From Gemmata massiliana (lineage in GTDB: Bacteria > Planctomycetota > Planctomycetia > Gemmatales > Gemmataceae): DNA of 64,000 nt. Position 1 is the first letter of the stretch, and every line of letters begins with the position of its first letter. A program made the translations under genes and the position numbers. Shown here in pieces: positions 32,627 through 41,656 of the stretch. The notes under the pieces are model-generated. The model was not told the origin of the DNA, did no database searches, and saw only the letters and a list, made by a program, of their open reading frames with translations. The DNA lies in contig NZ_LR593886.1 in assembly GCF_901538265.1 (NCBI RefSeq), forward strand, positions 7,089,738-7,153,737. The letters are read 5' to 3'.

Positions 32627-33187
32627 ATGTTCGCTCGGCGCGACTACATCCGCGACTACATGATGATCCCGCCCGGCACCGGCGAGGCCGCAGTGGTGAA
32701 CGTGATCGTCGAGATCCCGAAGGGCCGGCGCAACAAGTACGAGGTGGACAAGGTCACCGGTCTCATCAAGCTCGACCGGTACCTGTACAGTTCCGCCGTG
32801 TACCCGGGGGACTACGGGTTCATCCCGCAAACACTCGCCGAGGACGGCGACCCGCTCGACGCGCTCGTCATGGTGAACGAGGCGACGTTCTCGGGGTGCC
32901 TCATCGAGGCCCGCGTGGTCGGCATCTTCCGGATGAAGGACAAGGGGTTCAACGACTTCAAGGTGCTCGCGGTCCCGCACAAAGACCCGCTGTTCGCGCA
33001 CATCAAGAAGCTCGAAGACGTGCCCGTTCACTTCGTGCGCGAGGTCGAGTTCTTCTTCACGACCTACAAGCAGCTCGAAGGGGTGTCGGTCGAGGCGCTG
33101 GGGTGGGCGTCGAGCGAAGAGGGAACGTCCGAGGTGCGGTCGTCGGTGGACCGGTTCCGCTCGTCGCTGGGCAACGTGCGCGACTGA
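32627..33187 (+). CDS. ppa: Inorganic pyrophosphatase (family I)
   Basis: A 186-residue soluble pyrophosphatase that hydrolyses pyrophosphate to two phosphates. The metal-binding signature is EDGDPLDAL, with D73, D75 and D78 matching the three essential aspartates; PKGRRNKYEVD, YPGDYGFIP and GCLIEARVVG are other family hallmarks. ATG 32627 follows GAAGGAA. A possible -10 box (TATACA, 32586-32591) lies upstream. Its presence near a PPi-type phosphofructokinase is worth noting because that enzyme draws on the same pool. Confidence 0.93.
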   Translation: MFARRDYIRDYMMIPPGTGEAAVVNVIVEIPKGRRNKYEVDKVTGLIKLDRYLYSSAVYPGDYGFIPQTLAEDGDPLDALVMVNEATFSGCLIEARVVGIFRMKDKGFNDFKVLAVPHKDPLFAHIKKLEDVPVHFVREVEFFFTTYKQLEGVSVEALGWASSEEGTSEVRSSVDRFRSSLGNVRD

Positions 33188-33205
33188 CCGGCACAAAGAA
33201 TTTAA

Positions 33206-33291
33206 CGAGCCGCGACCGCCAGGGAGCGGGGCTGCGACACCCCAATTCAACACTTGGGGGCGCAGCCCCGCTCCCTGGCGGTCGCGGCTCG
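33206..33291. repeat. Inverted repeat with 31-bp perfect arms
   Basis: Arms 33206-33236 (CGAGCCGCGACCGCCAGGGA...) and 33261-33291 are perfect reverse complements around a 24-base loop. It fills the gap between the convergent ppa and NADAR genes, so it can act as a two-way terminator. The very long, perfectly kept arms suggest a mobile or gene-converted repeat rather than a simple terminator. Confidence 0.85.
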
Positions 33292-33299
33292 TTTCGCAC

Positions 33300-33758
33300 T
33301 CATTCGGCTGACCGCAGTTCCTCCCGCAACCGCATCAGGAGTTGGCCCAAGCGGTTCTTACCGCTCCCGTCACCACCGTCGGCCCAGTACGAATCGTTCG
33401 CGGTGTGTTCGACCAGCTTCGCGTCACCGGTACCGAGCAGAATCGCCTTCAGGTCGTCGTGCTGTGTGAACTTCGCCCGCAGCGCGTCGAGCATGATCTG
33501 GTCTTTCACGCTCTCCCAGTCGCGCCGGAGCGGGAGCTTGCGCGACCGCCCCATGTTGGCCGCATCGCTCGGCCTCTTGCACATCCGGACGGCCTCTTCG
33601 TGGGCCGTACCCGCGAACTTCTGGGCCTGGAAGTAGTGTTCGGTGGTGGCCCACCGCTTCCCCTTCAGGTGAATCGAGTGCCGCGAGAAGTTCGAGAAGC
33701 ACCCGTACTCACCGGTGGTGGAGTAAAACTCGATCACGGTCGGAACCGGTTCGCCCAT
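33300..33758 (-). CDS. NADAR-family protein (YbiA-like)
   Basis: A 152-residue protein of the NADAR family (NAD- and ADP-ribose-associated). Signature parts are FYSTTGEYGCFSNFSRHSI, WATTEHYFQAQKFAG and the C-terminal DSYWADGGDGSGKNRLGQLLMRLRE. Known members hydrolyse damaged riboflavin intermediates or remove ADP-ribose from DNA, and some sit in anti-phage or toxin-antitoxin settings. No DarT-type toxin or ribG gene is adjacent, so the specific job is open. ATG 33758 has GGAG upstream. Confidence 0.87.
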   Translation of the reverse strand: MGEPVPTVIEFYSTTGEYGCFSNFSRHSIHLKGKRWATTEHYFQAQKFAGTAHEEAVRMCKRPSDAANMGRSRKLPLRRDWESVKDQIMLDALRAKFTQHDDLKAILLGTGDAKLVEHTANDSYWADGGDGSGKNRLGQLLMRLREELRSAE

Positions 33759-33845
33759 GACGGTCTCCAGTGTTGGGGAGTGTAAACACTACCTCACCGG
33801 AGGACCGGGCACCGATGTCGGTTCGCGCGGCACAGCGAACCGTGG

Positions 33846-36167
33846 CTATTTCGCCAGTCGGCCAAGTTCTTCGGCGTGTTTTTTGAACTCGGTCGTTTCG
33901 ACGAGCGTGCCGAGTAAATCCCGAAGGGCAGCGGCTTTATCGTCGCGTCGTGCGAGTTGAGACACGAGCGTGCGGGCCTCCACGTCCGTGGGGAACCGAC
34001 CGAGAGCCGCAAGAAACAGCGTCTCGATCCGCCGCGAGTCCGTTACGCCTTCGCCGGCCAAGTCGCGGAACAGTCCCTGGAATCGGGCCGGCGCCTCAGC
34101 ACCTCCCGCCGCTTTTGCGACAGGCTTGGCTGGTTCAGGCTCGGGAGTCGGCGGGTGCCCCCAGATCGTGATCTGCTTTGAAGATCCCTCAGCCTGGGCA
34201 ACGAGGAACGAACCGTCCGGAGAAAACGCAATAGCGAAGTAGTCACGGATGGTTTCTTTATCTGTTAATCGTGCCCGTTCGCGGCCGGTCGCGGTGTCCC
34301 AGATGACCACTTCGGAAGGGGCCGCAATGGTGTCGTCCCTGCGCGCGCCTCCCGATATTCCCGTGGCGGCTGCCACGAGTTTCCCGTCCGGAGAGAACGC
34401 AACGGTCTTAATCGGCCGACGGAACGCCGGGACACGGAACCGGTCCTTACCCGTCTCCGCGTCCAGAAATCGGAGTTCGTGTTGGGTGTAGTCCGAAAGG
34501 ACGAGCGTCTTCCCGTCGGGTGAGAGCGGTTCGGAGCGCATCGGAGCGAGCGTCGCCCCGACCACCTCGATCGGCTTGCTAGCTACCCCACTGACGGCGT
34601 CGGTAATCGTAATGCGGCGGGATTTAATCACCTGCTCGCCTTCTGCGTTGGCCCCGTACACCGGCTGCGATTTGAGCATGAACCGTCCGTGCCCGGCTAG
34701 AGTGTAAAACGGCAGGCCCCCTAATTTGGCTTTGTCCGTTTGTGCTGGGTGCCCGAGTTCCTTTCGCGTTGCCACATCCCATACCGATACACGGGCGAGC
34801 TGTTGGAACTCACGTTCTTGCTCAATCGACCCAGGCCCCGATGGTCTTCCGGCAAAACCTCCACTCGGGGTCCGCGTACACAAGGCGATCAGCTTCGTCC
34901 CGTCGGGCACAAACGTGACCTGCACAGCGGGCAATTCCCCCTCGGGCCAGAGTGCTTCAATAACCCGCCCCGTGGTTGCGTCGCGAAGTTTTACGCCGTT
35001 CGCACCTTCGGCCGTGGCAAGGTACTTCCCGTCCGGCGATACGGCCGCGGCCAATATCTTGTTCTCCGAAGTGGCGATGGACGTTCCGGCCTTGCCAACA
35101 AGCGAGATCCCATAGATCTGGTTGGAATTATAGAGGAGGAAGATCGATTTCCCGTCGGGCGCGACACCAAATAGGTTCCCACCTTGCCACTGAATTTGCT
35201 TCGCAAGCGGCCATGCTTCTGTCTTTGCTGCGTTTTCACCGACCGGAGTCGGTGGCGGGGCGACCGCTGGCTCGGCTGATTCCGGGGCAACCGCCACCTC
35301 GGGTTCAACGGGTGAATCGATGGGCCGGTTCGCCCACCCCACGCCCGTGACTAAGCCGATCAGAGCGACGCCCAGAACGGCGACAACCCATGTCCGCGTC
35401 TTCGTCATCGTTAGTCCCCTTTCGGCCAGTTTCACGGCCGGTTCGCCGACGATTCCAATTGCGGCCCTGAGTCCGCTGTCCGCCGCCAACACACCGGCTC
35501 TTGTCGCTGTTGCGACGGCGTCCGACCCCAAAACCGAGTTTGTCACAAGTAGTGCCAGGATGCCCACGGGCAGCGCAACTCGCTGACGCGACAGGCGGTG
35601 CCGCAGTTCACGGCGCGCGGCACTGAGGCGCGATTCGATGGTCCCCACCGGGCACCCGAGCACCCGGGCCGCGTCTGCGTTCGATAACCCTTCGAGGTAA
35701 CACAACACGAACGCCCGGCGGTACGGCTCCCGGAGCCGATCGATTTCGGCATCGAGCAGGCCGCGAAGTTCGTTCTGTTCAACCGCGTCGGGCGCGGGCC
35801 GGGCGGGTGGTTCAGCGACAAGGGCGACCGTCGTCCGGCGCTTCCCGGCCGCGCGCTGAGCGATTCGCACGGCAACTCGGTGCAGCCAGGCCGGAACTGT
35901 CACGCCGCTCCGGACCGTGGCCGCTTTTCGAGCTAACACCAGGAACGCGGCCTGGAACGCATCTTCCGCGTCCTGCTGGTGCCCCAACACGCGCCGGCAC
36001 GCGGACAGGACCATTGCCCCGTGTCGCCACACGAGCAACTCAAACGCGGCGTTGTCGCGCGTGGCTGCGAAGCGCGCGAGGAGATCGGCGTCGGAACACG
36101 CGCCCAAATCGGGCGTTACGTCCCGTCGCAGCCTGCGCACCAGTGCGGCCAACCGCGTCCCCGCCAT
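33846..36167 (-). CDS. ECF sigma factor fused to membrane-anchored WD40 domain
   Basis: A 773-residue fusion. Residues about 25-92 are sigma region 2 (DLLARFAATRDNAAFELLVWRHG...DAEDAFQAAFLVLARKA) and about 140-192 region 4 (LREPYRRAFVLCYLEGLSNADAARVLGCPVGTIESRLS). A membrane segment spans about 258-277 (TWVVAVLGVALIGLVTGVGW). WD40-like blades follow at about 340-715 (AAAVSPDGKYLATA, TVAFSPDGKLVAAA, AIAFSPDGSFLVAQA). The last 45 residues (IETLFLAALGRFPTDVEARTL...) resemble the tail of DUF1553 proteins. This topology puts a sigma factor inside and a beta-propeller outside, suggesting surface-sensed transcription control. ATG 36167 has GGAGG upstream. No separate anti-sigma gene is adjacent. Confidence 0.88.
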   Translation of the reverse strand: MAGTRLAALVRRLRRDVTPDLGACSDADLLARFAATRDNAAFELLVWRHGAMVLSACRRVLGHQQDAEDAFQAAFLVLARKAATVRSGVTVPAWLHRVAVRIAQRAAGKRRTTVALVAEPPARPAPDAVEQNELRGLLDAEIDRLREPYRRAFVLCYLEGLSNADAARVLGCPVGTIESRLSAARRELRHRLSRQRVALPVGILALLVTNSVLGSDAVATATRAGVLAADSGLRAAIGIVGEPAVKLAERGLTMTKTRTWVVAVLGVALIGLVTGVGWANRPIDSPVEPEVAVAPESAEPAVAPPPTPVGENAAKTEAWPLAKQIQWQGGNLFGVAPDGKSIFLLYNSNQIYGISLVGKAGTSIATSENKILAAAVSPDGKYLATAEGANGVKLRDATTGRVIEALWPEGELPAVQVTFVPDGTKLIALCTRTPSGGFAGRPSGPGSIEQEREFQQLARVSVWDVATRKELGHPAQTDKAKLGGLPFYTLAGHGRFMLKSQPVYGANAEGEQVIKSRRITITDAVSGVASKPIEVVGATLAPMRSEPLSPDGKTLVLSDYTQHELRFLDAETGKDRFRVPAFRRPIKTVAFSPDGKLVAAATGISGGARRDDTIAAPSEVVIWDTATGRERARLTDKETIRDYFAIAFSPDGSFLVAQAEGSSKQITIWGHPPTPEPEPAKPVAKAAGGAEAPARFQGLFRDLAGEGVTDSRRIETLFLAALGRFPTDVEARTLVSQLARRDDKAAALRDLLGTLVETTEFKKHAEELGRLAK

Positions 36168-36477
36168 GCCGGTCCTCCACTGCCGCCAGTATAAGAGCCC
36201 GATTCGCCGGAATACCCGCGCGGAATTTTGCTCGATTTGGGAATGGACCGCGACCCGCCGAAAACGGTAAGCCCCCGCCCCCATCACCGGTAGTCCCCGG
36301 AGACGCCGCTTGTGAAGTGGCGAATCAGCCAGTGTGGGCACGGCACAGGTGAACGCGGGGCGTCAAAGACGTATACAAGCTCGGCACACGTGTGCGCGTG
36401 GGACTTGTGTCGGACTGATTCCCGGGAGCGCGGCTCCCGATCGTTGCGGCCGGGCGGCCGCGCTCACAGAAACCGTC

Positions 36478-37155
36478 ATGTCACTCGTCGTCGAAAACGT
36501 CTCAAAAGAATACCCGACGCGCGGCGCGACGCCCCTGTCGGTACTGCGCAACGTGAGTTTCACGCTGGACCGCGGGGATGCGGTCGCCGTCATGGGGCCG
36601 TCCGGTTCGGGTAAGAGCACGCTGCTCCACATCCTCGGCACGCTCGACCGGCCCTCGAGCGGCAAGGTCGCTCTCGACGGCACCGACCCGTTCGCACTGC
36701 CCGAAGCGGAACTCGCGCAGTTCCGGAACGCGCGCATCGGGTTCGTGTTCCAGGACCACCACTTACTGCCACAGTGCTCCGTTCTCGAAAACGTGCTGAT
36801 CCCGACGCTCGTGAGCAAAGCCACGAACGCGGGCGAGACGGAAGCCTACGCGCGACAGCTCCTCGACCGCGTGGGGTTGGGCGGGCGCCTCGATCACCGC
36901 CCGGCGGAACTCTCCGGGGGCGAGCGCCAGCGCGTGGCCGTCGCGCGGGCGCTCGTGCTGAAGCCGACGCTGCTGCTCGCGGACGAACCGACCGGGAACC
37001 TCGACCGCACCAACGCCCAGTCCGTCGGCGAACTGCTCCTCGAACTGCACAAGCAGGAGCGCACCGTTCTCGTGGTGGTTACGCACAGCGCCGACCTCGC
37101 GAAGCTGTTACCCCAGCGCTACGAAATGACCGACGGCGCGCTCCAACCGATTTGA
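36478..37155 (+). CDS. ABC transporter ATP-binding protein, LolD/MacB type
   Basis: A 225-residue ATPase with Walker A GPSGSGKST, Q-loop FVFQDHHLLPQCSVLEN, signature LSGGERQRVAVARAL, Walker B LLLADEPTGNLD and switch His in VVVTHS. The sequence class is that of LolD/MacB/FtsE, which pair with FtsX-type permeases to extrude lipoproteins or act mechanically on the periplasm. It is followed 23 bp later by a very large FtsX-type permease gene, its obvious partner. The start at 36478 was chosen for the domain boundary. A GC-rich hairpin lies upstream at about 36420-36440. Confidence 0.9.
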   Translation: MSLVVENVSKEYPTRGATPLSVLRNVSFTLDRGDAVAVMGPSGSGKSTLLHILGTLDRPSSGKVALDGTDPFALPEAELAQFRNARIGFVFQDHHLLPQCSVLENVLIPTLVSKATNAGETEAYARQLLDRVGLGGRLDHRPAELSGGERQRVAVARALVLKPTLLLADEPTGNLDRTNAQSVGELLLELHKQERTVLVVVTHSADLAKLLPQRYEMTDGALQPI

Positions 37156-37178
37156 CCCAACCTCAGATCAGCCACACG

Positions 37179-40100
37179 ATGCTTACGTTCACTCGACTCG
37201 TGCTGCGGAACCTCGCGTACCACGCGCGCGGGAACCTCGCGGTGCTGCTGGGCGTCGCGGTCGGCTCGGCCGTGTTCACCGGCGCGCTGCTGGTCGGCGA
37301 TTCGCTCCGGGGGAGCCTGCGCGAGCGCGTCGAGCGGCAGCTCGGGGGCGTCGATTCGGTCGCGTTCTTCCCGCGCCCCGTGCGCGCGGGCGTGGCCGAC
37401 GGGATGCCGGGCAAAGTCGCTCCCGTGCTCCTGCTCCCGGCGTCCGTTCAGGCGAACGGCGAACCCGCAACCGCACCTTATCTCGGCAAAGTGACCGTAC
37501 TCGGTGTGGACGATCGGTTCGCGCCCGCGGGCGTTTCGGGCGTCGATTGGGGCAGCACTAACAAGCAGATTGTGCTGCCCCACCGAATCGCAACGAAGCT
37601 CGGGGCAAAGCCGGGCGAGAAGGTGAAGCTCGGCGTGGAGCGGTTCTCGGACCTCCCGCGCTCGTCCTCACTCGGGAAGCGCGCCACCGACGACACGACC
37701 GCGCTCGAAGAATTCACAGTGGCCGCCGTGCTCCCCGCCGACGCGAGCGAGAACGATTTCAACCTCACACCGAACCCGGCCGCACCGCTGAACGTGTTCG
37801 TTCCCGTGCGCACACTTTCCCGGATGGCGACGGGCGACGCGGCCCCCACCGCCACCGTGCTCCTCGCGAGTGGCGCCTCGAACGAGGATCTCAATACCGC
37901 GCTCCGGGAGCGCCTTCGAGCGGAAGACTTCGGGGTGAAGTTCCGCGAAATCGATCGGCGCAATTACCTCAGTGTCGAATCCGCCGAACTGATCCTCCCG
38001 CCCGCGACGACGAAGGCGATCGAAGCTGCCGCTGCCGACCTCGGACTGCGTGCCGAGCCGACCGTGGTGTACGTGGCCGATACGCTCGCCTCGGGCAAAA
38101 AGGAGATCCCCTACCCCATCGTCGCGGGCCTGAACCCGAACGCAGCCGAGCCACTCGGCCCGTTCCTGCCCAAAGACGTTCCCGCGCTCGCGGACAACGA
38201 AGTGGTCCTCCTCGACTGGCCCGGGTCCGAACTTAAAGGACTGACACCCGGCGCGAAACTACACATGACGTACTTCGACCCGGAAGTCGAAGGCGAGGGG
38301 CGTCTGAAGGAAACCGACCTCACGTTCCGCGGATACCTCCCACTCTCAGGAGCCGCACGCGACAAAGACCTGACGCCCGAAATTCGCGGCGTTACGGACG
38401 TGCGTGCAAACCTCTTTAACTGGGATCGCCCGCCGGTGCTGCCTGGCGATAAGATTCGCGCGCGCGTGCCAGAGAAGCCCACACCGCACCCGCGCGGCAC
38501 GTTCTTCAATGCGAACAAAGCCACCCCGATGGCCTACGTCACCCTCGCGACCGGGCGGAAGTTGTTCGGCAGTCGGTTCGGTTCGGATACCTCCGTCCGC
38601 GTCGCACCCGCCAAAGACGAGTCACTGGAAAAGCTCAACGAGCGAATGCACACCGCCATCCTGAAACACCTCGACCCCAAAGCGAACGGTCTGGTCTTCG
38701 ACCCGATCCGCCAGCGCCTTCTCACGGCCAGTAAGGGGGGCACCGACTTCGGCGGATTGTTCCTCGGCTTCAGCCTCTTCCTGATTGCCGCGGCGCTGAT
38801 GCTCGTGGGATTGCTGTTCCGGCTCTCGCTCGACCGGCGCGCGAAGGAAGTCGGGCTGCTCCTCGCCACGGGCTTCGCCGTGAAGCAAGTGCGGCGCCTG
38901 CTGCTCGCGGAGGGGTTGGTGGTCGCTGCGGTCGGTGCAGCCCTCGGGTTGGCTGCGGGGGTCGGATACAACCGCCTCCTGCTCACCGTTTTGCTCGATC
39001 TATGGCCGGACGAGGGCGTGAAGGCGTACTTCCATCCCCACACGTCCGCACTGAGTTTCGTGCTCGGGTTCGGCATTACCGTTGTGATGGCGTTCGCCGC
39101 GCTCTGGTGGAGTCTCCGCGGTCTCGTGAAAGTCGCACCCCCAGCGCTACTCCGTGGGGAAACGACGGTGGCGCGCACGGGAACCGAAGGCCCACCGCGT
39201 CTGGCGAAGCTCATTGCAATCGGCGCACTGATCGTCGGGATCGGTCTCATCGCGGCGGGCGGAAACGTCAGCAATCCCGACTTCCAGGCAATGACGTTCT
39301 TTGGTGGCGGTGGGTTGCTCCTCACGGCTGCGCTCGCGGGGGCGTGGGTGTGGATGCGCCGAACGCGACACAAGGTCGTGAACGGGCGCGGTTGGTCCGC
39401 GCTCACGCAGCTCGGCGCCCGAAACGCCGCTCGGAACCCCGCTCGCAGTTTGCTCACGGCCGCGCTACTTGCGTCCGCCGCGTTCCTGCTGGTCGCGGTG
39501 GAGAGCTTCCGCCGGCAGCCCGACCGCGAGTTCTTGGAAAAGTCCGGCGGAAGTGGGGGATTCAACCTCATCGCCGAAGCCGATGTGCCCCTGTTCCAAT
39601 CGTTCGGTTCGGGGTTGGGCCGCGCGGACCTGGAGAGCCAACTCAAGAAGGCCTACAAGCTCCCCGGTGACGAGCAAAATGCAGTCGACGACACTCCCGC
39701 ATACACCACCGCGAAGGCGGAACTCGACTCGGGGTTAGAAGAAGTGTTCCCGCTCCGATTGCGGGGCGGTGATGATGCGAGTTGCATGAACCTGTTCCAG
39801 GCCGCACGTCCCCGAGTTCTGGGCGTGCCGGACTCGCTCGTTGTGCGGGGCGGATTCAAGTTCTACGCGACGGAAGCGAAAACCGACGAGGAGAAGGCGA
39901 ATCCGTGGCTGCTTCTCACGAAACACGCTCCCAACAACGCGGTCCCGGTGTTCTGCGAGAACAACACCGCGCAGTGGATGCTGAAGAAGGCCGTGGGCGA
40001 CGAGTTCACCATGCCCGGTGACGACGGCGCGAACGTGACGTTCCGCATCGTCGGTACGCTGGTGGACAGCCCCTTTCAAAGCGAAGTCATTACGGGCGAA

Positions 40101-40652
40101 GCCGAGTTCGCGCGCGTGTTCCCCCAGCAGAACGGCTACCGCGTGTTTCTGATTCGCACGCCCCCCGGAAAGGAAACGTCTCTCGCCCGCGTGCTGGAAA
40201 TCGGGTTCCGCGCCAACGGCTTCACCGCGACACCCACGCGCGACCGGGTCGCTTCGTTCCAGGCGGTCATCGGCGCGTACCTCTCCACGTTCCAGCTACT
40301 CGGCGGTTTCGGGCTGTTGCTCGGCGTACTCGGACTCGCGGTAGTCGTGCTGCGCGGCATGTGGGAACGGTTGGGGGAACTGGCCCTCCTCCGCGCCGTC
40401 GGGTACCGGCCGCGTGCACTTCAGTTCCTAGTGATCGTGGAGCACGCGCTGCTCCTACTCATTGGACTCGGGAGCGGTGTTCTGACCGCGCTCGCGTCGG
40501 TAGCGCCACACGTTGCAAGCGGAGCGGCGATTCCGTGGGCGCGGCTCGCGGGGATGTTGGGACTGGTACTGGCTGTCGGGTTCGTGGTGGCGTCCGTGGC
40601 AACAGCGGGGATTCTGCGTGTCCCGGTCATCCCGGCGCTGCGCCGGGAGTAA
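37179..40652 (+). CDS. Large FtsX-type ABC transporter permease
   Basis: A 1157-residue permease with two FtsX units. An N-terminal membrane helix (LAYHARGNLAVLLGVAVGSAVFTGALLVGDSL) precedes a large periplasmic domain. Three helices near residues 525-650 (LFLGFSLFLIAAALMLVGLLFRLS...) form the first FtsX block, with an extra helix pair next. A second periplasmic domain follows, and a C-terminal FtsX block (ERLGELALLRAVGYRPRALQFLVIVEHALLLLIGLG) closes it. The architecture resembles duplicated lipoprotein-release permeases such as LolC/E-like or planctomycete MacB relatives. It is translated with the adjacent ATPase. The true start is at 37179; the longer frame upstream is antisense noise over the ATPase gene. 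Confidence 0.88.
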   Translation: MLTFTRLVLRNLAYHARGNLAVLLGVAVGSAVFTGALLVGDSLRGSLRERVERQLGGVDSVAFFPRPVRAGVADGMPGKVAPVLLLPASVQANGEPATAPYLGKVTVLGVDDRFAPAGVSGVDWGSTNKQIVLPHRIATKLGAKPGEKVKLGVERFSDLPRSSSLGKRATDDTTALEEFTVAAVLPADASENDFNLTPNPAAPLNVFVPVRTLSRMATGDAAPTATVLLASGASNEDLNTALRERLRAEDFGVKFREIDRRNYLSVESAELILPPATTKAIEAAAADLGLRAEPTVVYVADTLASGKKEIPYPIVAGLNPNAAEPLGPFLPKDVPALADNEVVLLDWPGSELKGLTPGAKLHMTYFDPEVEGEGRLKETDLTFRGYLPLSGAARDKDLTPEIRGVTDVRANLFNWDRPPVLPGDKIRARVPEKPTPHPRGTFFNANKATPMAYVTLATGRKLFGSRFGSDTSVRVAPAKDESLEKLNERMHTAILKHLDPKANGLVFDPIRQRLLTASKGGTDFGGLFLGFSLFLIAAALMLVGLLFRLSLDRRAKEVGLLLATGFAVKQVRRLLLAEGLVVAAVGAALGLAAGVGYNRLLLTVLLDLWPDEGVKAYFHPHTSALSFVLGFGITVVMAFAALWWSLRGLVKVAPPALLRGETTVARTGTEGPPRLAKLIAIGALIVGIGLIAAGGNVSNPDFQAMTFFGGGGLLLTAALAGAWVWMRRTRHKVVNGRGWSALTQLGARNAARNPARSLLTAALLASAAFLLVAVESFRRQPDREFLEKSGGSGGFNLIAEADVPLFQSFGSGLGRADLESQLKKAYKLPGDEQNAVDDTPAYTTAKAELDSGLEEVFPLRLRGGDDASCMNLFQAARPRVLGVPDSLVVRGGFKFYATEAKTDEEKANPWLLLTKHAPNNAVPVFCENNTAQWMLKKAVGDEFTMPGDDGANVTFRIVGTLVDSPFQSEVITGEAEFARVFPQQNGYRVFLIRTPPGKETSLARVLEIGFRANGFTATPTRDRVASFQAVIGAYLSTFQLLGGFGLLLGVLGLAVVVLRGMWERLGELALLRAVGYRPRALQFLVIVEHALLLLIGLGSGVLTALASVAPHVASGAAIPWARLAGMLGLVLAVGFVVASVATAGILRVPVIPALRRE

Positions 40653-40810
40653 CGCGCGAGCGGCACATTGTTTGCTCGCACCGGCCGTTCGCTCAGTGCC
40701 GCCTCGTTTGTGAAGGCGGCCCACACCACACCTACCCCACAACCTCGTGTCCGGTAACAACGGTTATCGATAAGATTAATCAACTCGACTCCGGAGACCC
40801 AACGCTCGTG

Positions 40811-41545
40811 ATGTCCCTGCGCGACCCGATTAGTTCCTCATCGCACCTGCTCACAGCGATCTGGGCCGTCTTCGCGACGCTCGTGATGTACCGCCTCACC
40901 GCGAACCGGCCCGGGCGCCTGCTCCCGGTCGTGGTGTACGGGCTGTCGATGGTGCTGCTGTTCCTCGCGAGCGGCACGTTCCACGGGCTGCACTACGACA
41001 CCCCGGACCAGCGCCGACTGTTCCAGAAAATCGACCAGTCGGCCGTTTACCTCCTGATCGCGGGGACGTACACGCCGATCCTGTCGGTCTTGCTCGTTGG
41101 GGCGTGGCGCAAGTGGTTCCTGCGCATGGTCTGGACCCTTGCGGTCGCGGGCGTGTCGTGCATGTGGTTACTGCCGAAGGCCCCGCACTGGGCGATCGTG
41201 GGCATCTACCTGAGTTTGGGGTGGATCGGGCTGTTCCCTCTCCCCCTGTACTACCGTGCGATCGGGTGGCGCGCGATGAACTGGGTGTGGGCCGGCGGCG
41301 GGCTGTACAGTCTCGGCGCGGTCTGCGAACTCACGCAGTGGCCGATCATCGTCCCGGGGGTGTTTCAGTATCACGAAGTGCTCCACCTGTGCGACACCGC
41401 CGCGAGTATCGTGTTCTTCCTGTTCGTGGTCCGCTACGTGATCCCGTACCACCCGCCGCGCCCAACCAGCGCCCGACCGGGGGGATTGTTGACCGCGCAC
41501 AGCGCCGGGTTGTTCTCGCTCCCCTCTCCGCGCGTGGAGCGCTGA
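40811..41545 (+). CDS. Hemolysin III / PAQR-family membrane protein
   Basis: A 244-residue integral membrane protein with seven predicted helices. The conserved metal-site motifs of the hemolysin-III/progestin-adipoQ-receptor family are present: ASGTFHGLHY (Ser/His), KIDQSAVYLLIAGTYTP (Asp) and FQYHEVLHLCDTAAS (two His). Family members are thought to be zinc-dependent hydrolases in the membrane, so the name 'hemolysin' should not be read as toxicity. ATG 40811 was chosen; a GTG one codon earlier is possible. It stands between the permease and ABC-F genes. Confidence 0.85.
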   Translation: MSLRDPISSSSHLLTAIWAVFATLVMYRLTANRPGRLLPVVVYGLSMVLLFLASGTFHGLHYDTPDQRRLFQKIDQSAVYLLIAGTYTPILSVLLVGAWRKWFLRMVWTLAVAGVSCMWLLPKAPHWAIVGIYLSLGWIGLFPLPLYYRAIGWRAMNWVWAGGGLYSLGAVCELTQWPIIVPGVFQYHEVLHLCDTAASIVFFLFVVRYVIPYHPPRPTSARPGGLLTAHSAGLFSLPSPRVER

Positions 41546-41656
41546 CCCCGATCGCGATCGGGTCAGCGTTCCGGCCGAAAACCAAACTTTAAGAAATACG
41601 GCCTTTGGAGCCGTGCAAGTAGCCCCCACTCTCAACACACGAGGAACCGAGCGCCG

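Noticed and set aside
36774..37178. N-terminal extension of the FtsX permease frame across the ABC ATPase gene
   Set aside because: Lies in another frame of the ATPase gene, is Arg/Ala-rich, and the permease membrane helix begins right at 37179.
40811..41545. Virulence hemolysin
   Set aside because: The hemolysin-III name is historical; motifs fit the PAQR membrane hydrolase group.
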